Source: Ruegeria halocynthiae
GTDB lineage: Bacteria; Pseudomonadota; Alphaproteobacteria; Rhodobacterales; Rhodobacteraceae
DNA: 64,000 bases
Assembly (NCBI RefSeq): GCF_900106805.1
Contig: NZ_FNNP01000001.1
Location: forward strand, 930,001 to 994,000
Reading direction: 5' to 3'
The notes under the pieces were generated by a model, which was given only the letters and a program-made list of their open reading frames with translations, was not told the origin of the DNA and did no database searches. Positions 54,423 to 64,000 of this stretch are shown here, piece by piece. How positions within the stretch are numbered: the first letter of the stretch is position 1; every line of letters starts with the position of its first letter. Position numbers and translations under genes: made by a program.

Positions 54423-55604
54423 ATGTCCCCTGCATTTAAGAAGCCATCAATCCGCCTCAACGGCTATTTCAGGACCGCAGGCATATGCCTCGCTCTGTTA
54501 GCTTGTTCCGGCCTGCCTCAACCGGCGATGGCTCAGGATCAGGGAGATGCCCCCGCACCCAAAGTTTCAATTGCAGCAGCCTATACCGAAGAGATCACCG
54601 ATCAGGCCACATTCATTGGGCGGGCCGAAGCCATCGACAAGGTCGATATCGTCGCGCGGGTCAACGGATTTCTAGACAGTCAGAATGTTGACGACGGCGC
54701 ACCAGTAAGCAAAGGCGATCTGTTGTTCACGATCGAACCTGATCTTTATGAAGCCACGCTGGAAGCCCGCAAAGCCGATCTGGACCGCGCTCAGGCGAAC
54801 CTTGAACTGGCCAAGGTCGATCTGGCCCGTAAGGAAGAGCTTTATAAACGCGATGCCACCCCGGAATCCGAACGCGATATTGCCCGCGCCAGCGAACTGG
54901 TTGCCGAAGCAGAGGTCAAGGCCGCCAATGCCGCGATTCAGCAGGCAGAGCTTGATCTCAGCTATACCCAGATCCACGCCCCGTTTTCGGGTCGGATCGG
55001 CCGCGTGGAAACCAGTGTTGGGGATGTTGTCGGCCCTAACAATCCTCCGCTTGTCACTTTGGTCAGCGAAGCACCCATCTACGTAAATTTCTCGTTGAAT
55101 GAGAAGCAATTCACCTCGGTGCTCGAGCAGCTTGGTGAGGACCCTGCAACTCTGGCGGAAAGCAACAAAAGCCCGAATGTCCACGTGACTCTACCGAACG
55201 GAACCGAACTTGATGAGACCGGTGAGATTGTTTTCGTCGACAACCGCATTGATCCACTGACTGGCGCGATCACGATGACGGCCCAATTCGAAAACACCAA
55301 ACGACTGCTTGTCGATGGCGCCTTCATCAACGTGCAAATCGAAGCGCTGGAGCCGACCCTGCAGGTGTTGATCCCACAAGCGGCGTTGCAACGTGACCAA
55401 CGTGGTGAATTTGTTCTTGTCGTCAATGACAAGCAAATGGTTGAACAGCGCTACATAACAACCGGAGACACCGTAGACTCGGCCATTATCGTGACAGATG
55501 GTCTGCGCGAGGGCGAAAGCGTCATCGTCGAAGGTTTGCAACGTGTGCGTCCCGGTGTAGCCGTTGATGCGGTCGTTGCAACCGAGCAGCCGGAGAATAA
55601 CTAA
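54423..55604 (+). CDS. RND efflux periplasmic adaptor
   Basis: The membrane-fusion partner of the next gene, 393 residues. A signal peptide ends near AMAQD, about residue 38; LLAC within it is a poor lipobox. Barrel-sandwich halves flank an alpha-helical hairpin (about 100-175; [20 protein letters not shown]). Beta-barrel and membrane-proximal domains follow ([32 protein letters not shown]). Length and order match AcrA/MexA. It overlaps the pump gene by one base (TAATG). Confidence 0.93.
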   Translation: MSPAFKKPSIRLNGYFRTAGICLALLACSGLPQPAMAQDQGDAPAPKVSIAAAYTEEITDQATFIGRAEAIDKVDIVARVNGFLDSQNVDDGAPVSKGDLLFTIEPDLYEATLEARKADLDRAQANLELAKVDLARKEELYKRDATPESERDIARASELVAEAEVKAANAAIQQAELDLSYTQIHAPFSGRIGRVETSVGDVVGPNNPPLVTLVSEAPIYVNFSLNEKQFTSVLEQLGEDPATLAESNKSPNVHVTLPNGTELDETGEIVFVDNRIDPLTGAITMTAQFENTKRLLVDGAFINVQIEALEPTLQVLIPQAALQRDQRGEFVLVVNDKQMVEQRYITTGDTVDSAIIVTDGLREGESVIVEGLQRVRPGVAVDAVVATEQPENN

Positions 55605-58600
55605 TGTTCTCAGCCCTGTTCATCAGCCGGCCTAAGCTGGCGCTCGTCATTTCGCTGGTCCTGACCATCCTTGGCGGGATCGGTTATCTGGTTCTGCCGG
55701 TCGCGCAGTTCCCCGACATCACGCCTCCGGTTGTCAGTGTTACTGCCACTTATACAGGCGCGAACGCCGAAACCGTGGAAAATACCGTCGCCGCGCCAAT
55801 CGAGGCGCAGGTCAATGGTGTCGACGACATGATCTACATGACGTCTACCTCATCGGATAACGGCTCGTATTCCCTAAACGTCACATTCGAGGTGGGCACC
55901 GACCCAGATATCGCGTCAGTGAACGTGCAGAACCGTGTCGCACAGGCCATGGCGTCACTGCCGTCCGAGGTAACCTCGTCTGGCGTTGTGACGCAGAAGG
56001 CTTCGACCAACATGCTGCTGTTGATCACGCTGACCTCACCCAATGAAACCTATGACAGTGTGTTTCTGTCGAATTATGCCTCAATCAACCTGAAAGACGC
56101 GCTGGCGCGGGTTCAGGGGGTTGGTAAGGCCGACGTTCTGACCAATCTGGAATACGCCATGCGGATCTGGATGGACCCCGACAAGATGGCGGCGCTGTCG
56201 ATTTCCCCAGGTGATGTGATCAACGCCATCCGCGAACAGAATATCGAGGTCTCCGCGGGTTCAATCGGATCGCCTCCTGTCCCGGAAGGTCAGACCTTTC
56301 AATATACGATCAAGAGCAAAGGCCGCCTGACCTCAGCAGACGAGTTTGGGGATATCGTAATTCGCACTGGTGAAGCGGGCGCGATTGTACGTGTGAAAGA
56401 CATTGCGCGCGTTGAATTGGGTGCCGAGTTCTACGCGGCCTCGGGCTATTTTGAAAGCGTCCCCGCCACAGTTATCGGCATTTATCAAGCTCCGGGCGCA
56501 AATGCCCTTGCCGTCTCTGAGCGTGTTCAGGCCGAACTTGATCGCCTGTCCCGCTCTTTTCCAACCGATGTCGAATATGACGTTCCATTCAATACTACGG
56601 ACTTCGTGGAACAGTCACTGAACGACGTGGTTTCAACACTCATTCTGACGTTCATACTGGTGATCACGGTTGTGTTCATCTTCCTTGGCAGTTGGCGTGC
56701 AACGATCATTCCAGCGGTTGCAATTCCGGTCTCGCTGATCGGGACATTCGCGTTCCTGCTGGCCTTTGGCATGTCGCTCAATACGATCTCGCTGTTCGCG
56801 CTGGTGCTGGCCATTGGTATCGTCGTGGATGACGCTATCGTGGTGGTGGAAAACGTAGAACGCATCATCGCGGACGAGGGCCTGCCCCCAGCCGAAGCAA
56901 CGCGCAAGGCGATGGGGCAAATCACTGGCCCAGTGATCGCAACAACGTTGGTGCTGTTGGCGGTTTTCGTACCCGTAACCTTCATGCCCGGCATTTCAGG
57001 GCGATTGTATTCGCAGTTTGCGGTCACGATCTCAACCGCTGTTGTAATCTCTTCGATCAACGCGCTAACCCTGTCTCCGGCGTTGTGCGGGCTGGTTCTG
57101 CGGGCTCGCTCGGGGCCGCCCAAAGGACTTCTGGCTGTGTTCGAAAAGTTCATCGGAGGTATGCGCAGCGGCTACGTCGCCATTGTTCGAAAACTGCTGA
57201 TCCTGCCCGTCGTTTCACTGGGGTTCATTGCAGCGTTCACTGCGGGTACCGGCACTATTATGGGTAACACGTCCAAAGGCTTTATACCGCTTGAGGACAA
57301 CGGATATCTGTTCGTTGATATGCAACTTCCCGACGCCGCCACGCTTGAGCGTACCGAAGCTGTTTCAGCACGGCTTGATGCGCAGATTCAGGAAATTCCA
57401 GGCGTTGCGAGCACCGTTTTGGTGAACGGCTTCTCGATACTGAACGGAACGACCACCAATGGAGCGACGGTTTTTGTCAACCTCGACAACTGGGAAGTGC
57501 GGCAAGAACCGGATCTGAGCGCGGACGCCATTCTAGGTAAAGTTCTGGCAATCGCCAACGGTGAATCCGCAGCCTCAATTCTGGCATTCAATCCTCCGCC
57601 CATTCAGGGCCTCGGCATGTCTGCGGGCGTTGAGATGGAGGTGCAGCAAACCGGAGGTGGCACACCCCAGGATCTGGCCTCAGCGGTCGGCTCGTATGTG
57701 TATTCTGCAAACCAGCGGCCCGAGATCGCGCAGGCCTATACCACCTTCCGCGCAAACGTCCCGCAGCTGTTCGTCGATCTGGATCGGGAAAAGGCCAAAA
57801 CCCTGCAAGTCTCGGTGGCCGAGATATTCCAGACCATGCAAGCGCAGCTCGGCTCGTACTACGTCAACGACTTCAACCTGTTTGGTCGGGTTTATCGCGT
57901 CATGATCCAGGCTGAAGGCTCCTATCGGAACAAGGTCGAAGATATCTCAGAACTTTATGTGCGCTCCACCAAAGGCGAGATGGTGCCTTTGGGCACGTTG
58001 ATTGACGTCGAAAACGTTTTGGGTCCGGTCCTGTTGAAACGGCACAACCTGTTCCGTTCAGCTACAGTGACAGCCGTTCCTGCGCCGGGGCTTTCCACCG
58101 GTGATGCCATCAATGCCATGACTGAAGAGTCGGCAACTGCCCTGCCCCCCGGCTATGCCTTTGAGTGGACGGGTACGGCGCAGCAACAGTTGGCATCGGG
58201 CAATCTGGTGGTGGTGATCCTCGGGTTGGCGATCTTGTTCGGATATCTGTTCCTTGTCGGCCAATACGAAAGTTGGACGATGCCGGTTTCGATCCTATTG
58301 TCGGTCACCGTGGCACTGTTCGGCGCAGTTGCGGCAGTGGCGATCGTGGGCAGTGATATCAACCTGTATACGCAGATCGGGATGATCATGCTGGTAGGCC
58401 TTGCCTCAAAGAACGGGATTCTGATCGTAGAATTCGCGATGGAGCAACGGGCCAAGGGCCTGCCCATCAAAGAAGCCGCGGCCGAGGCTGCCTATCAGCG
58501 TTTCCGCGCCGTGATGATGACTGCACTGTCATTCCTGCTGGGCGTGGTTCCCTTGTTGGCGGCCAATGGCGCCGGGGCGGCCAGCCAGAAGGCAATCGGT

Positions 58601-58741
58601 GTGGCCGTATTTGGTGGTATGTTGGCGGCAACCCTGTTCGGGGTTATTCTGGTTCCCGTCCTCTATGCAGTCATGCAAGGCCTGCGTGAGTGGATCAAAG
58701 GCAACAAAAACGATCCCGGGCCGTCAGAAGAAGCTGCGTAA
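55604..58741 (+). CDS. RND multidrug efflux pump, HAE1 type
   Basis: A 1045-residue AcrB/MexB-like inner-membrane pump driven by protons. Twelve spans and two large periplasmic loops are evident. The proton-relay aspartates lie in [20 protein letters not shown] (span 4). Other signatures: [15 protein letters not shown] and [14 protein letters not shown] [21 protein letters not shown] near the end. No outer-membrane gene follows directly, but a NodT-type one is found at 62.96 kb. It has its own terminator that overlaps the end of glpD. Confidence 0.96.
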   Translation: MFSALFISRPKLALVISLVLTILGGIGYLVLPVAQFPDITPPVVSVTATYTGANAETVENTVAAPIEAQVNGVDDMIYMTSTSSDNGSYSLNVTFEVGTDPDIASVNVQNRVAQAMASLPSEVTSSGVVTQKASTNMLLLITLTSPNETYDSVFLSNYASINLKDALARVQGVGKADVLTNLEYAMRIWMDPDKMAALSISPGDVINAIREQNIEVSAGSIGSPPVPEGQTFQYTIKSKGRLTSADEFGDIVIRTGEAGAIVRVKDIARVELGAEFYAASGYFESVPATVIGIYQAPGANALAVSERVQAELDRLSRSFPTDVEYDVPFNTTDFVEQSLNDVVSTLILTFILVITVVFIFLGSWRATIIPAVAIPVSLIGTFAFLLAFGMSLNTISLFALVLAIGIVVDDAIVVVENVERIIADEGLPPAEATRKAMGQITGPVIATTLVLLAVFVPVTFMPGISGRLYSQFAVTISTAVVISSINALTLSPALCGLVLRARSGPPKGLLAVFEKFIGGMRSGYVAIVRKLLILPVVSLGFIAAFTAGTGTIMGNTSKGFIPLEDNGYLFVDMQLPDAATLERTEAVSARLDAQIQEIPGVASTVLVNGFSILNGTTTNGATVFVNLDNWEVRQEPDLSADAILGKVLAIANGESAASILAFNPPPIQGLGMSAGVEMEVQQTGGGTPQDLASAVGSYVYSANQRPEIAQAYTTFRANVPQLFVDLDREKAKTLQVSVAEIFQTMQAQLGSYYVNDFNLFGRVYRVMIQAEGSYRNKVEDISELYVRSTKGEMVPLGTLIDVENVLGPVLLKRHNLFRSATVTAVPAPGLSTGDAINAMTEESATALPPGYAFEWTGTAQQQLASGNLVVVILGLAILFGYLFLVGQYESWTMPVSILLSVTVALFGAVAAVAIVGSDINLYTQIGMIMLVGLASKNGILIVEFAMEQRAKGLPIKEAAAEAAYQRFRAVMMTALSFLLGVVPLLAANGAGAASQKAIGVAVFGGMLAATLFGVILVPVLYAVMQGLREWIKGNKNDPGPSEEAA

Positions 58742-58763
58742 TCGCGGCGCCAGAGATTAAAAC

Positions 58764-58790
58764 GCCCCGCTAATCAGCGGGGCTTTTTTT
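58764..58790. terminator. Bidirectional terminator whose loop contains the glpD stop codon
   Basis: GCCCCGC (58764-58770) pairs with GCGGGGC (58777-58783) around loop TAATCA; seven T follow on the plus strand. It ends the RND transcript 23 bases after its stop. On the minus strand TCA (58774-58776) in the loop is the glpD TGA, so the last glpD codons form one arm of the stem and the tail GTTTTAA follows. Confidence 0.88.
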
Positions 58791-60390
58791 GTCCAGCGGT
58801 CTGATGCGTGTCGTTGGCGTCTAACCTAGTAGCCATCCAATTTTCGATCCGGCCAACCTGATCAGAGCTGAGCCGCAGACCCAGTTTGTTACGCCGCCAA
58901 ACAACATCTTCTGCAGTGCGCGCGTATTCCTTATCCATTAACCAGGTCAGTTCGATCTCGGTCAGCGTCGCCCCAAAGTCCTCACCCAGATCGCTCGTTT
59001 CTTTTGCTGGTCCCAGTATTTCCCAAACTTCTGTGCCATAGGCCCGGACAAGCCGATGCGCCCAAAACTTGGTAAGGAACGGATAATCTGTCTGCACCTG
59101 CCGGATCAAATCTGAAACGCCCTGAACCGGGAAGTCCCCTCCGGGCAGTGCTACGCCAGCAGTCCACGGCCCCGAGGGATCAGGAAAATGCATGCCTACC
59201 TTCTCCAATGCGCTTTCCGCGAGGCGTCGATAGGTGGTGATCTTGCCGCCAAAGACATTTAGGACCGGTGCCCCACCCTCGGCATCGACTTTCAGGGTAT
59301 AGTCCCGTGTCGCCGCCGTGGCGCTGCTTGCACCATCATCATACAGGGGACGAACACCAGAGTAAGTCCATACGATGTCGGCGCGTGTCACTGGTTTTGC
59401 GAAGTATTTTGATGCAAAGGCGCATAAATAATCCTGCTCGGCGTCAGTGCAGACCGGCGGCTCAGAGGGATCTGAATGATCCTGATCCGTCGTCCCGATC
59501 AAGGTAAAATCCTGCTCATACGGGATAGCAAAGATTATGCGCCCATCCTCGCCCTGAAAGAAATAGCACTTGTCGTGATCAAAAAGCTTGGGCGTTACGA
59601 TATGGCTGCCACGGACCAGCCGGACCCCTTCACGAGAGTTCACATGGATTTTAGTCTGGATGATGTCACCGACCCACGGGCCACCCGCGTTGATCAGCAT
59701 CTTTGCGAAGACGGTCTCGGTCTTTCCGCTGTCCTGATCACGGATCGTTACCTTCCACAGGTCATCGACCCGCTCGGCCGAAAGAACCTCGGTCCGAACC
59801 TTGATCTTTGCACCGCGCGCTTCTGCATCGCGGGCGTTCAGCACCACCAGTCGCGAATCCTCGACCCAGCAATCTGAATACTCATAGGCCGTTTCAAACT
59901 TGTCCTGCAGAGGGGCCCCCTCGGGCGCCGCACGCAGGTTCAACGATCGGGTTCCGGGCAGAATTTCGCGGCCGCCCAAATTGTCGTACAGAAACAGACC
60001 CAGCCGGATCAACCAAGCTGGGCGGCGCCCACGCATCCAAGGCATCACCGTGCTCAGCAACCGCGAGGTTGGCGTTTCGGAATCAAAGCGCATATCGGCG
60101 TGATACGGCAGCACGAAGCGCATCGGCCAACTGATATGGGGCATCGCGCGCAGCAGCGTCTCTCGCTCAATCAGGGCTTCGCGAACCAGGCGGAACTCGA
60201 AGAACTCCAGATATCTCAGCCCGCCATGAAACAGCTTGGTCGAGGCCGAAGACGTGGCCGAAGCCAGATCGTTCATCTCGGCCAATGTGACCGAAAGCCC
60301 CCGCCCCGCTGCATCCCGTGCGATACCGCATCCGTTGATGCCCCCGCCGATGACAAAAAGATCGGTTAGCTGGCTGCTGTCATGTGACAT
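58774..60390 (-). CDS. glpD: Aerobic glycerol-3-phosphate dehydrogenase
   Basis: A membrane-associated flavoenzyme that oxidises glycerol-3-phosphate to dihydroxyacetone phosphate and feeds the quinone pool. From ATG 60390 it is 538 residues. The FAD site LFVIGGGINGCGIARDAAGRG is at the front, followed by SSASTKLFHGGLRYLE and the C-terminal helical domain (ELTWLMDKEYARTAEDVVWRRNKLG). A TTG six codons upstream is possible but less likely. It is divergent from glpR; the glycerol facilitator and kinase genes are not here. Its stop lies in a terminator loop. Confidence 0.95.
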   Translation of the reverse strand: MSHDSSQLTDLFVIGGGINGCGIARDAAGRGLSVTLAEMNDLASATSSASTKLFHGGLRYLEFFEFRLVREALIERETLLRAMPHISWPMRFVLPYHADMRFDSETPTSRLLSTVMPWMRGRRPAWLIRLGLFLYDNLGGREILPGTRSLNLRAAPEGAPLQDKFETAYEYSDCWVEDSRLVVLNARDAEARGAKIKVRTEVLSAERVDDLWKVTIRDQDSGKTETVFAKMLINAGGPWVGDIIQTKIHVNSREGVRLVRGSHIVTPKLFDHDKCYFFQGEDGRIIFAIPYEQDFTLIGTTDQDHSDPSEPPVCTDAEQDYLCAFASKYFAKPVTRADIVWTYSGVRPLYDDGASSATAATRDYTLKVDAEGGAPVLNVFGGKITTYRRLAESALEKVGMHFPDPSGPWTAGVALPGGDFPVQGVSDLIRQVQTDYPFLTKFWAHRLVRAYGTEVWEILGPAKETSDLGEDFGATLTEIELTWLMDKEYARTAEDVVWRRNKLGLRLSSDQVGRIENWMATRLDANDTHQTAGQKKPR

Positions 60391-60581
60391 ATCCAAACGA
60401 TTCCCCAAGGTGGCAGTTGCACGCGCATTAGCTCTACGGTGCTTCGTATCGTCAATACTAATTTTCGATAATGTTCGTATTAGATCATTACGAAAAGAAA
60501 TATTAGCCGTTTGTGGCGATATTTCTTGCTCATCCCCTAAAAAAGAACAAAAACGAATGTATCAAAACCCGGAGCCCACTT
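60391..60581. promoter_or_regulatory. glpD-glpR divergent promoter region with phased TTCG repeats
   Basis: TTCG occurs at 60443, 60464 and 60474, and in reverse (CGAA) at 60491 and 60554, with GAAC at 60545. The pairs 60464/60474 and 60545/60554 are spaced about one helical turn. DeoR-type GlpR proteins bind short TTCG-containing repeats in other proteobacteria, so these are candidate operators for both genes. Confidence 0.5.
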
Positions 60582-61340
60582 ATGTCCCTATCATTTCGTC
60601 AATCGGACATTCTTGAAATCGCCAGGGAAGACGGCCGCGTCACGGTCGAAGGGTTAGCCGACCGGTTTCAGGTTACGGTTCAGACCATTCGCCGAGATCT
60701 GGCCGAGCTGTCCGAAGCCGGTAAGTTGGATCGGGTTCATGGGGGTGCTGTCCTGCGTTCGGGCGTATCCAATATCGGTTACGAAGACCGGCGCGCGCTG
60801 AACCATGAGGCCAAGACCCGCATCGCCGAACGTTGCGCTGCGAACATCTCCGAGGGCAGTTCAGTTTTCATGAATATCGGCACCTCGACCGAGGCCGTTG
60901 CACGCCAGATGCTCCATCACAAAAACCTCATGGTCGTGACCAACAACATGAACGTGGCCCATATTCTGGCCGAAAGCTCGGATTGTCAGATCGTCGTCGC
61001 AGGCGGTGTTTTACGTCGGTCGGATAGCGGGCTGGTCGGAAATCTGGCGGTCTCGACCATCCGCCAGTTTAAGTTCGATCACGCCATCATTGGCTGCTCG
61101 GCTATGGACCCGGCCGGAGATCTGATGGATTTCGATCTTCAAGAGGTGCTGGTCAGCCAAACAATCATCGAACAGGCCCGGCACATCAGCCTTGTGGCGG
61201 ATACCTCCAAGTTTCAACGAACAGCTCCGGCCCGCATTGCTTCGCTGGCTGATGTTGATACGGTTTATACCGACAAAGCACTGCCTGGTGACTTGACTGC
61301 TAAATGCAAACACTGGAAGACCAAAATAGTCGAATGCTAG
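60582..61340 (+). CDS. glpR: DeoR-family regulator, probable GlpR
   Basis: A 252-residue repressor. The N-terminal winged helix-turn-helix reads VTVEGLADRFQVTVQTIRRDL, the DeoR signature. The C-terminal sugar-phosphate-isomerase-like domain has FMNIGTSTEAVARQM and VVTNNMNVAHILAES; glycerol-3-phosphate would be the expected ligand. I start at ATG 60582 after a GGAG ribosome site; the longer frame from 60513 runs through the promoter region. Position opposite glpD supports the name. Confidence 0.9.
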   Translation: MSLSFRQSDILEIAREDGRVTVEGLADRFQVTVQTIRRDLAELSEAGKLDRVHGGAVLRSGVSNIGYEDRRALNHEAKTRIAERCAANISEGSSVFMNIGTSTEAVARQMLHHKNLMVVTNNMNVAHILAESSDCQIVVAGGVLRRSDSGLVGNLAVSTIRQFKFDHAIIGCSAMDPAGDLMDFDLQEVLVSQTIIEQARHISLVADTSKFQRTAPARIASLADVDTVYTDKALPGDLTAKCKHWKTKIVEC

Positions 61341-61428
61341 TGCACCCCTCCGATCAGCCATAAATTGATTGATTGACTAGACATCAGCGCCCGAGGATGG
61401 AACAGTTTCCCCAACAGGAGGCGCGAGC

Positions 61429-61791
61429 ATGGGACTTTTGGGGCAGCCGCTGGGCTACTATGACTATCTGACATTTGTGGCACTCATTCTGCTGCTGGCT
61501 GCGGTGATGGCACTGTTTCTGTTTATCATGGGACTGCCTGGACGTATTGCGATAAAGCGCAACCACCCTCATGCCGAGGCGGTCAAGATCATGGGTTGGA
61601 TGGGGTTTCTTGCCATTGTCCCATGGGTGCATGCCTTCATCTGGGCCTTCCACGACGGCGTAACCGTGGACATGCGTCGTGGCCCAGAGGACGAGCGCAA
61701 AGCGATCCGGGATGAGATCAAGCGTCTGGGGGGAACCGTCAGACCGGAATACCAGGACCCTCTGGATACAGACGAAACAAAACAAGCCTAA
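61429..61791 (+). CDS. DUF3302 (YiaW-like) inner-membrane protein
   Basis: A 120-residue membrane protein with two spans (about 12-36 and 53-74) and a charged tail. The order DUF3302 protein followed by a HlyD-type adaptor is the same as E. coli yiaW-yiaV. It starts with GAGG upstream and lies 21 bases before the adaptor gene. No function is established for the family; a role in assembling the adaptor is inferred from the conserved pairing. Confidence 0.85.
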   Translation: MGLLGQPLGYYDYLTFVALILLLAAVMALFLFIMGLPGRIAIKRNHPHAEAVKIMGWMGFLAIVPWVHAFIWAFHDGVTVDMRRGPEDERKAIRDEIKRLGGTVRPEYQDPLDTDETKQA

Positions 61792-61812
61792 GGCCAAAGG
61801 AATTCAACACTC

Positions 61813-62958
61813 ATGTTCGTCGCCCTTGGCATCACGCTATTCTACATCATTTTTGTCTGGTTCATCTTCTTCAAGGTGCAATGGCTGAAATTCAACATCA
61901 TGTGGGGGATCGTCTCCTTCTGGGTGGGCGCACATCTTCTGCTGATCTTTCTGGTGGCATTGAGGTTCTTTCAGCCTTTTTCAGTCGACAGCCATGTGGT
62001 GCGATCCACAATTCAGATTGTCCCACGCCTGACACAGCCCACAATCCTGTCCGAAGTTCTGGTGGAGCCCAACACCTGGGTCACTAAGGGTGAGCCGCTG
62101 TATCAATTCGATGATACCGTGTTTTCGCTGGCGGTGGACAAGGCGAATGCCCAATTGGTGGCGGCACAGCAAAACGCAAAAATTCTGGAACAGGACGTCA
62201 TCGCTGCAAGCGAGGCGGTTGAACGTGCGAATGCGCAATTGGCGTATGCCCAGACGGAACAGGCGCGGTACGAGAACCTTGTTCCGGCAGGTGGAGCGCG
62301 TCAGGACGAACTTGACCGCTGGAATGAGCAGGTCGCAGAAGATCAGGCAAAGATTAAGGAAGCCCAAGCCAATCTTGAAAAGGCCAACCTGGCGATCGAC
62401 TCACAGATCGACGGGGTGAATACCGGCATTCTGGAGGCCGAGGCTCAGCTGGCCGAGGCAGAGTATTTCCTTGAAAACACAACGATCTACGCACCTGAGA
62501 ACGGCATGATTGTCTCGCAACAAGCACGTCCAGGTATGGTTGTGGGCGAAATTCGACTGGGTGCTATCGCTAGCTTCGTCACCGAGGAAAGCCCATATAT
62601 TCTCGCCACCTTCCGCCAACAGAACCTGAAGTTCGTGGAAGTCGGGCAACCGGTTGAAGTTGCTCTGGATCTTTATCCCGGTGAAATTCTGACGGGTAAG
62701 GTCGAAGCCGTCTGGTGGGCGACGCGGCAAGGCCAATATCTGCCCTCGGGCCGCCTGCCCGGCTTTGAGTTACCAAAGCTACCGGGCCGGATTGCGGTTC
62801 AAATCTCGGTCGATGTGCCCGAGGGACATACCTTCCCTGCTGGTGGCCACGCTGCCGTGGCGATCTACACCGGTATGGGAAAAAGTTTTGAGTTCCTGAG
62901 GCGCATCAATATCCGTCTCTATTCCTTTGCCAACTTCATCCGGCCACTGGATATCTGA
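61813..62958 (+). CDS. HlyD-family secretion adaptor (YiaV/EmrA-like)
   Basis: A 381-residue membrane-fusion protein. Two N-terminal spans (about 5-23 and 31-50) anchor it to the inner membrane, unlike typical one-span EmrA. A biotinyl-lipoyl-like domain (about 65-100), a coiled-coil hairpin (about 105-215), then the second lipoyl half (ENTTIYAPENGMIVSQQARPG) and beta barrel follow. No transporter gene is adjacent; an outer-membrane factor gene comes next, three bases later. The inner-membrane pump it serves is not visible. Confidence 0.92.
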   Translation: MFVALGITLFYIIFVWFIFFKVQWLKFNIMWGIVSFWVGAHLLLIFLVALRFFQPFSVDSHVVRSTIQIVPRLTQPTILSEVLVEPNTWVTKGEPLYQFDDTVFSLAVDKANAQLVAAQQNAKILEQDVIAASEAVERANAQLAYAQTEQARYENLVPAGGARQDELDRWNEQVAEDQAKIKEAQANLEKANLAIDSQIDGVNTGILEAEAQLAEAEYFLENTTIYAPENGMIVSQQARPGMVVGEIRLGAIASFVTEESPYILATFRQQNLKFVEVGQPVEVALDLYPGEILTGKVEAVWWATRQGQYLPSGRLPGFELPKLPGRIAVQISVDVPEGHTFPAGGHAAVAIYTGMGKSFEFLRRINIRLYSFANFIRPLDI

Positions 62959-62960
62959 GG

Positions 62961-64000
62961 ATGCGCACCATGACGCTCCGCCGGTTGTTAGGTACCGCCT
63001 TTTGCGCCGCTACACTCGCCGCCTGTACCCCGGTGGGACCGGATTTCGTACGCCCTAACTCTCCGGTCGTGAAGCAATGGATCGAGGTCAACAACCCTAG
63101 CACGGGCCAAAGCGGCCTGACTTCGCGCAGCGCCCCTGTCGTGCGCTGGTGGGAAACATTCAACGATCCGACGCTGAATAAGCTGATTGCCGAAGCCTAT
63201 GCCCAGAACCTGTCCTTACAGGTCGCAGGTGCCCGCGTATTGCAGGCGCGCGCGCAACTTGGCATCGCCTTTGGTGAGCTTTACCCGCAGTCGCAGGCCG
63301 TTGGAGGTTCACTGCAGCGCCGCCAGATCAGCGACAACCTTGGACCCATTTCGGATATCCGGCGGATCATTCCTCTGGACACCGAATTCTCAACCTCGCA
63401 GGTGGGTTTTGACGCGCAATGGGAACTGGATGTTTGGGGCCAGCAAAGACGCGGCGTTCAGGCCGCGCGGTCGAACCTCGCGTTGCAGGTTGCCAATTAT
63501 GACGACGCTCTTGTGACGCTGACCGGCGATGTCGCAGCGCTGTATATCAACATCCGCTCCTTACAGGAGGCACTGCGCATTGCGCGGGAAAACATTGCGA
63601 TCCAGCAGGAATCGGCAGACCTGACCCAGCTTCGTTTCAACAACGGCGTGACAACCGAGTTGGATGTGCAGGAATCAACCGCCCTACTCAACAACACCAA
63701 AGCGCTAGTCCCTGAGCTGGAAAGTGACATTCAGCAAGCCAAAAACGCGCTGGCTGTTCTGTTGGGGAAAACACCGTCTCAGATGGCGGGTTTGCTCGGC
63801 AATTCCGGGCGTATCCCCTCTGCACGCGCCAATGTAGCCGTTGGTGTGCCAGCTGAATTGCTGCGGCGACGCCCGGACGTAAGGGCCGCAGAATTGGCAG
63901 CTGCCACGCAATCGGCGCAGGTTGGCATCGCTTTGGCCGATCTGTATCCGCAGTTCATCCTGTCGGGTGCGATCGGGCTGCAGGCCTCGGGCGGGCGCGA
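62961..64000 (+). CDS. NodT-family outer-membrane efflux lipoprotein (partial, runs off window)
   Basis: An open frame from ATG 62961 (or 62970) to the right edge, over 345 codons, without stop. A lipobox TLAAC ends the signal region, then PVGPDFVRPNSPVV, the normal start of mature TolC/NodT-type proteins. WWETFNDPTLNKLIAEAYAQN and the repeated coiled-coil hairpins (VGFDAQWELDVWGQQRR; LRRRPDVRAAELAAATQSAQ) confirm the family. The C-terminal third is outside the window. It follows the adaptor by three bases, so they should form a trans-envelope pair. Confidence 0.93.
   Translation, partial: MRTMTLRRLLGTAFCAATLAACTPVGPDFVRPNSPVVKQWIEVNNPSTGQSGLTSRSAPVVRWWETFNDPTLNKLIAEAYAQNLSLQVAGARVLQARAQLGIAFGELYPQSQAVGGSLQRRQISDNLGPISDIRRIIPLDTEFSTSQVGFDAQWELDVWGQQRRGVQAARSNLALQVANYDDALVTLTGDVAALYINIRSLQEALRIARENIAIQQESADLTQLRFNNGVTTELDVQESTALLNNTKALVPELESDIQQAKNALAVLLGKTPSQMAGLLGNSGRIPSARANVAVGVPAELLRRRPDVRAAELAAATQSAQVGIALADLYPQFILSGAIGLQASGGR

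Overview
The window reads as a chromosomal segment of an alphaproteobacterium, most likely a marine member of the Rhodobacterales (Roseobacter group). The grounds are a trgA-trgB-cysK cluster of the Rhodobacter type, a GAAC-N7-GAAC LexA box in front of an imuA-like gene, a dimethylglycine/sarcosine dehydrogenase of the DAO+GcvT type, moderately high GC with dense gene packing, and the REP-like GC-rich element at about 21.25 kb. I found no phage, insertion sequence, CRISPR array or rRNA. One tRNA gene (Ser, anticodon GGA) is present. The gene set is mainly core metabolism, stress response and transport.

Layout. 0-3.7 kb: metA (acetyl type by Glu111), a coupled alpha/beta hydrolase, ppk2 and a TetR regulator. 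3.7-5.4 kb, minus: a truncated haemoglobin overlapping a PAS-type adenylate cyclase, then tRNA-Ser. 5.4-14.5 kb, minus: a tightly packed run, aminotransferase, phrA, cfa, trgA, trgB, cysK, mscS, with a candidate ECF sigma-E promoter just before phrA. 14.8-16.6 kb: pyrH and divergent miaA. 16.9-25.6 kb: a dipeptide-type ABC importer (binding protein, two permeases, fused double ATPase), followed on the minus strand by an exported metallo-beta-lactamase-fold protein and a GAF-LuxR regulator. 25.7-28.1 kb: lytic transglycosylase, ssb, CBS-containing site-2 protease. 28.1-32.5 kb: aroK-aroB, divergent from a 49-residue membrane protein, a periplasmic protein of unknown function and xerD. 32.5-37 kb: CNNM/CorC-type protein, DAO-GcvT dehydrogenase, MocA-like nucleotidyltransferase. 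After a 0.7 kb AT-rich gap come degP and an OmpR-type two-component system (37.8-41.4 kb). 41.4-44.9 kb: cytochrome P450, TfoX-C protein, ndk and an MFS exporter. 45-52.3 kb: ABC-F ATPase, ACT protein, MarC, aspartic protease, SOS-controlled imuA orphan, MFS, YceI, MFS. 52.4-54.1 kb: metG. 54.4-58.7 kb: RND efflux pair. 58.8-61.3 kb: glpD and divergent glpR. 61.4-64 kb: DUF3302 protein, HlyD-type adaptor and a NodT-type outer-membrane lipoprotein cut by the window edge.

The most interesting points are (i) the haemoglobin-adenylate cyclase pair, which looks like a two-protein gas or redox sensor making cAMP; (ii) the photolyase/cfa/trgAB/cysK/mscS run behind a sigma-E-like promoter; (iii) an imuA gene with a perfect LexA box but without imuB and dnaE2; (iv) the small membrane protein and unknown periplasmic protein translated together ahead of xerD; and (v) a shared terminator whose loop holds the glpD stop codon. 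All function calls come from reading protein motifs by eye; no database search was run.
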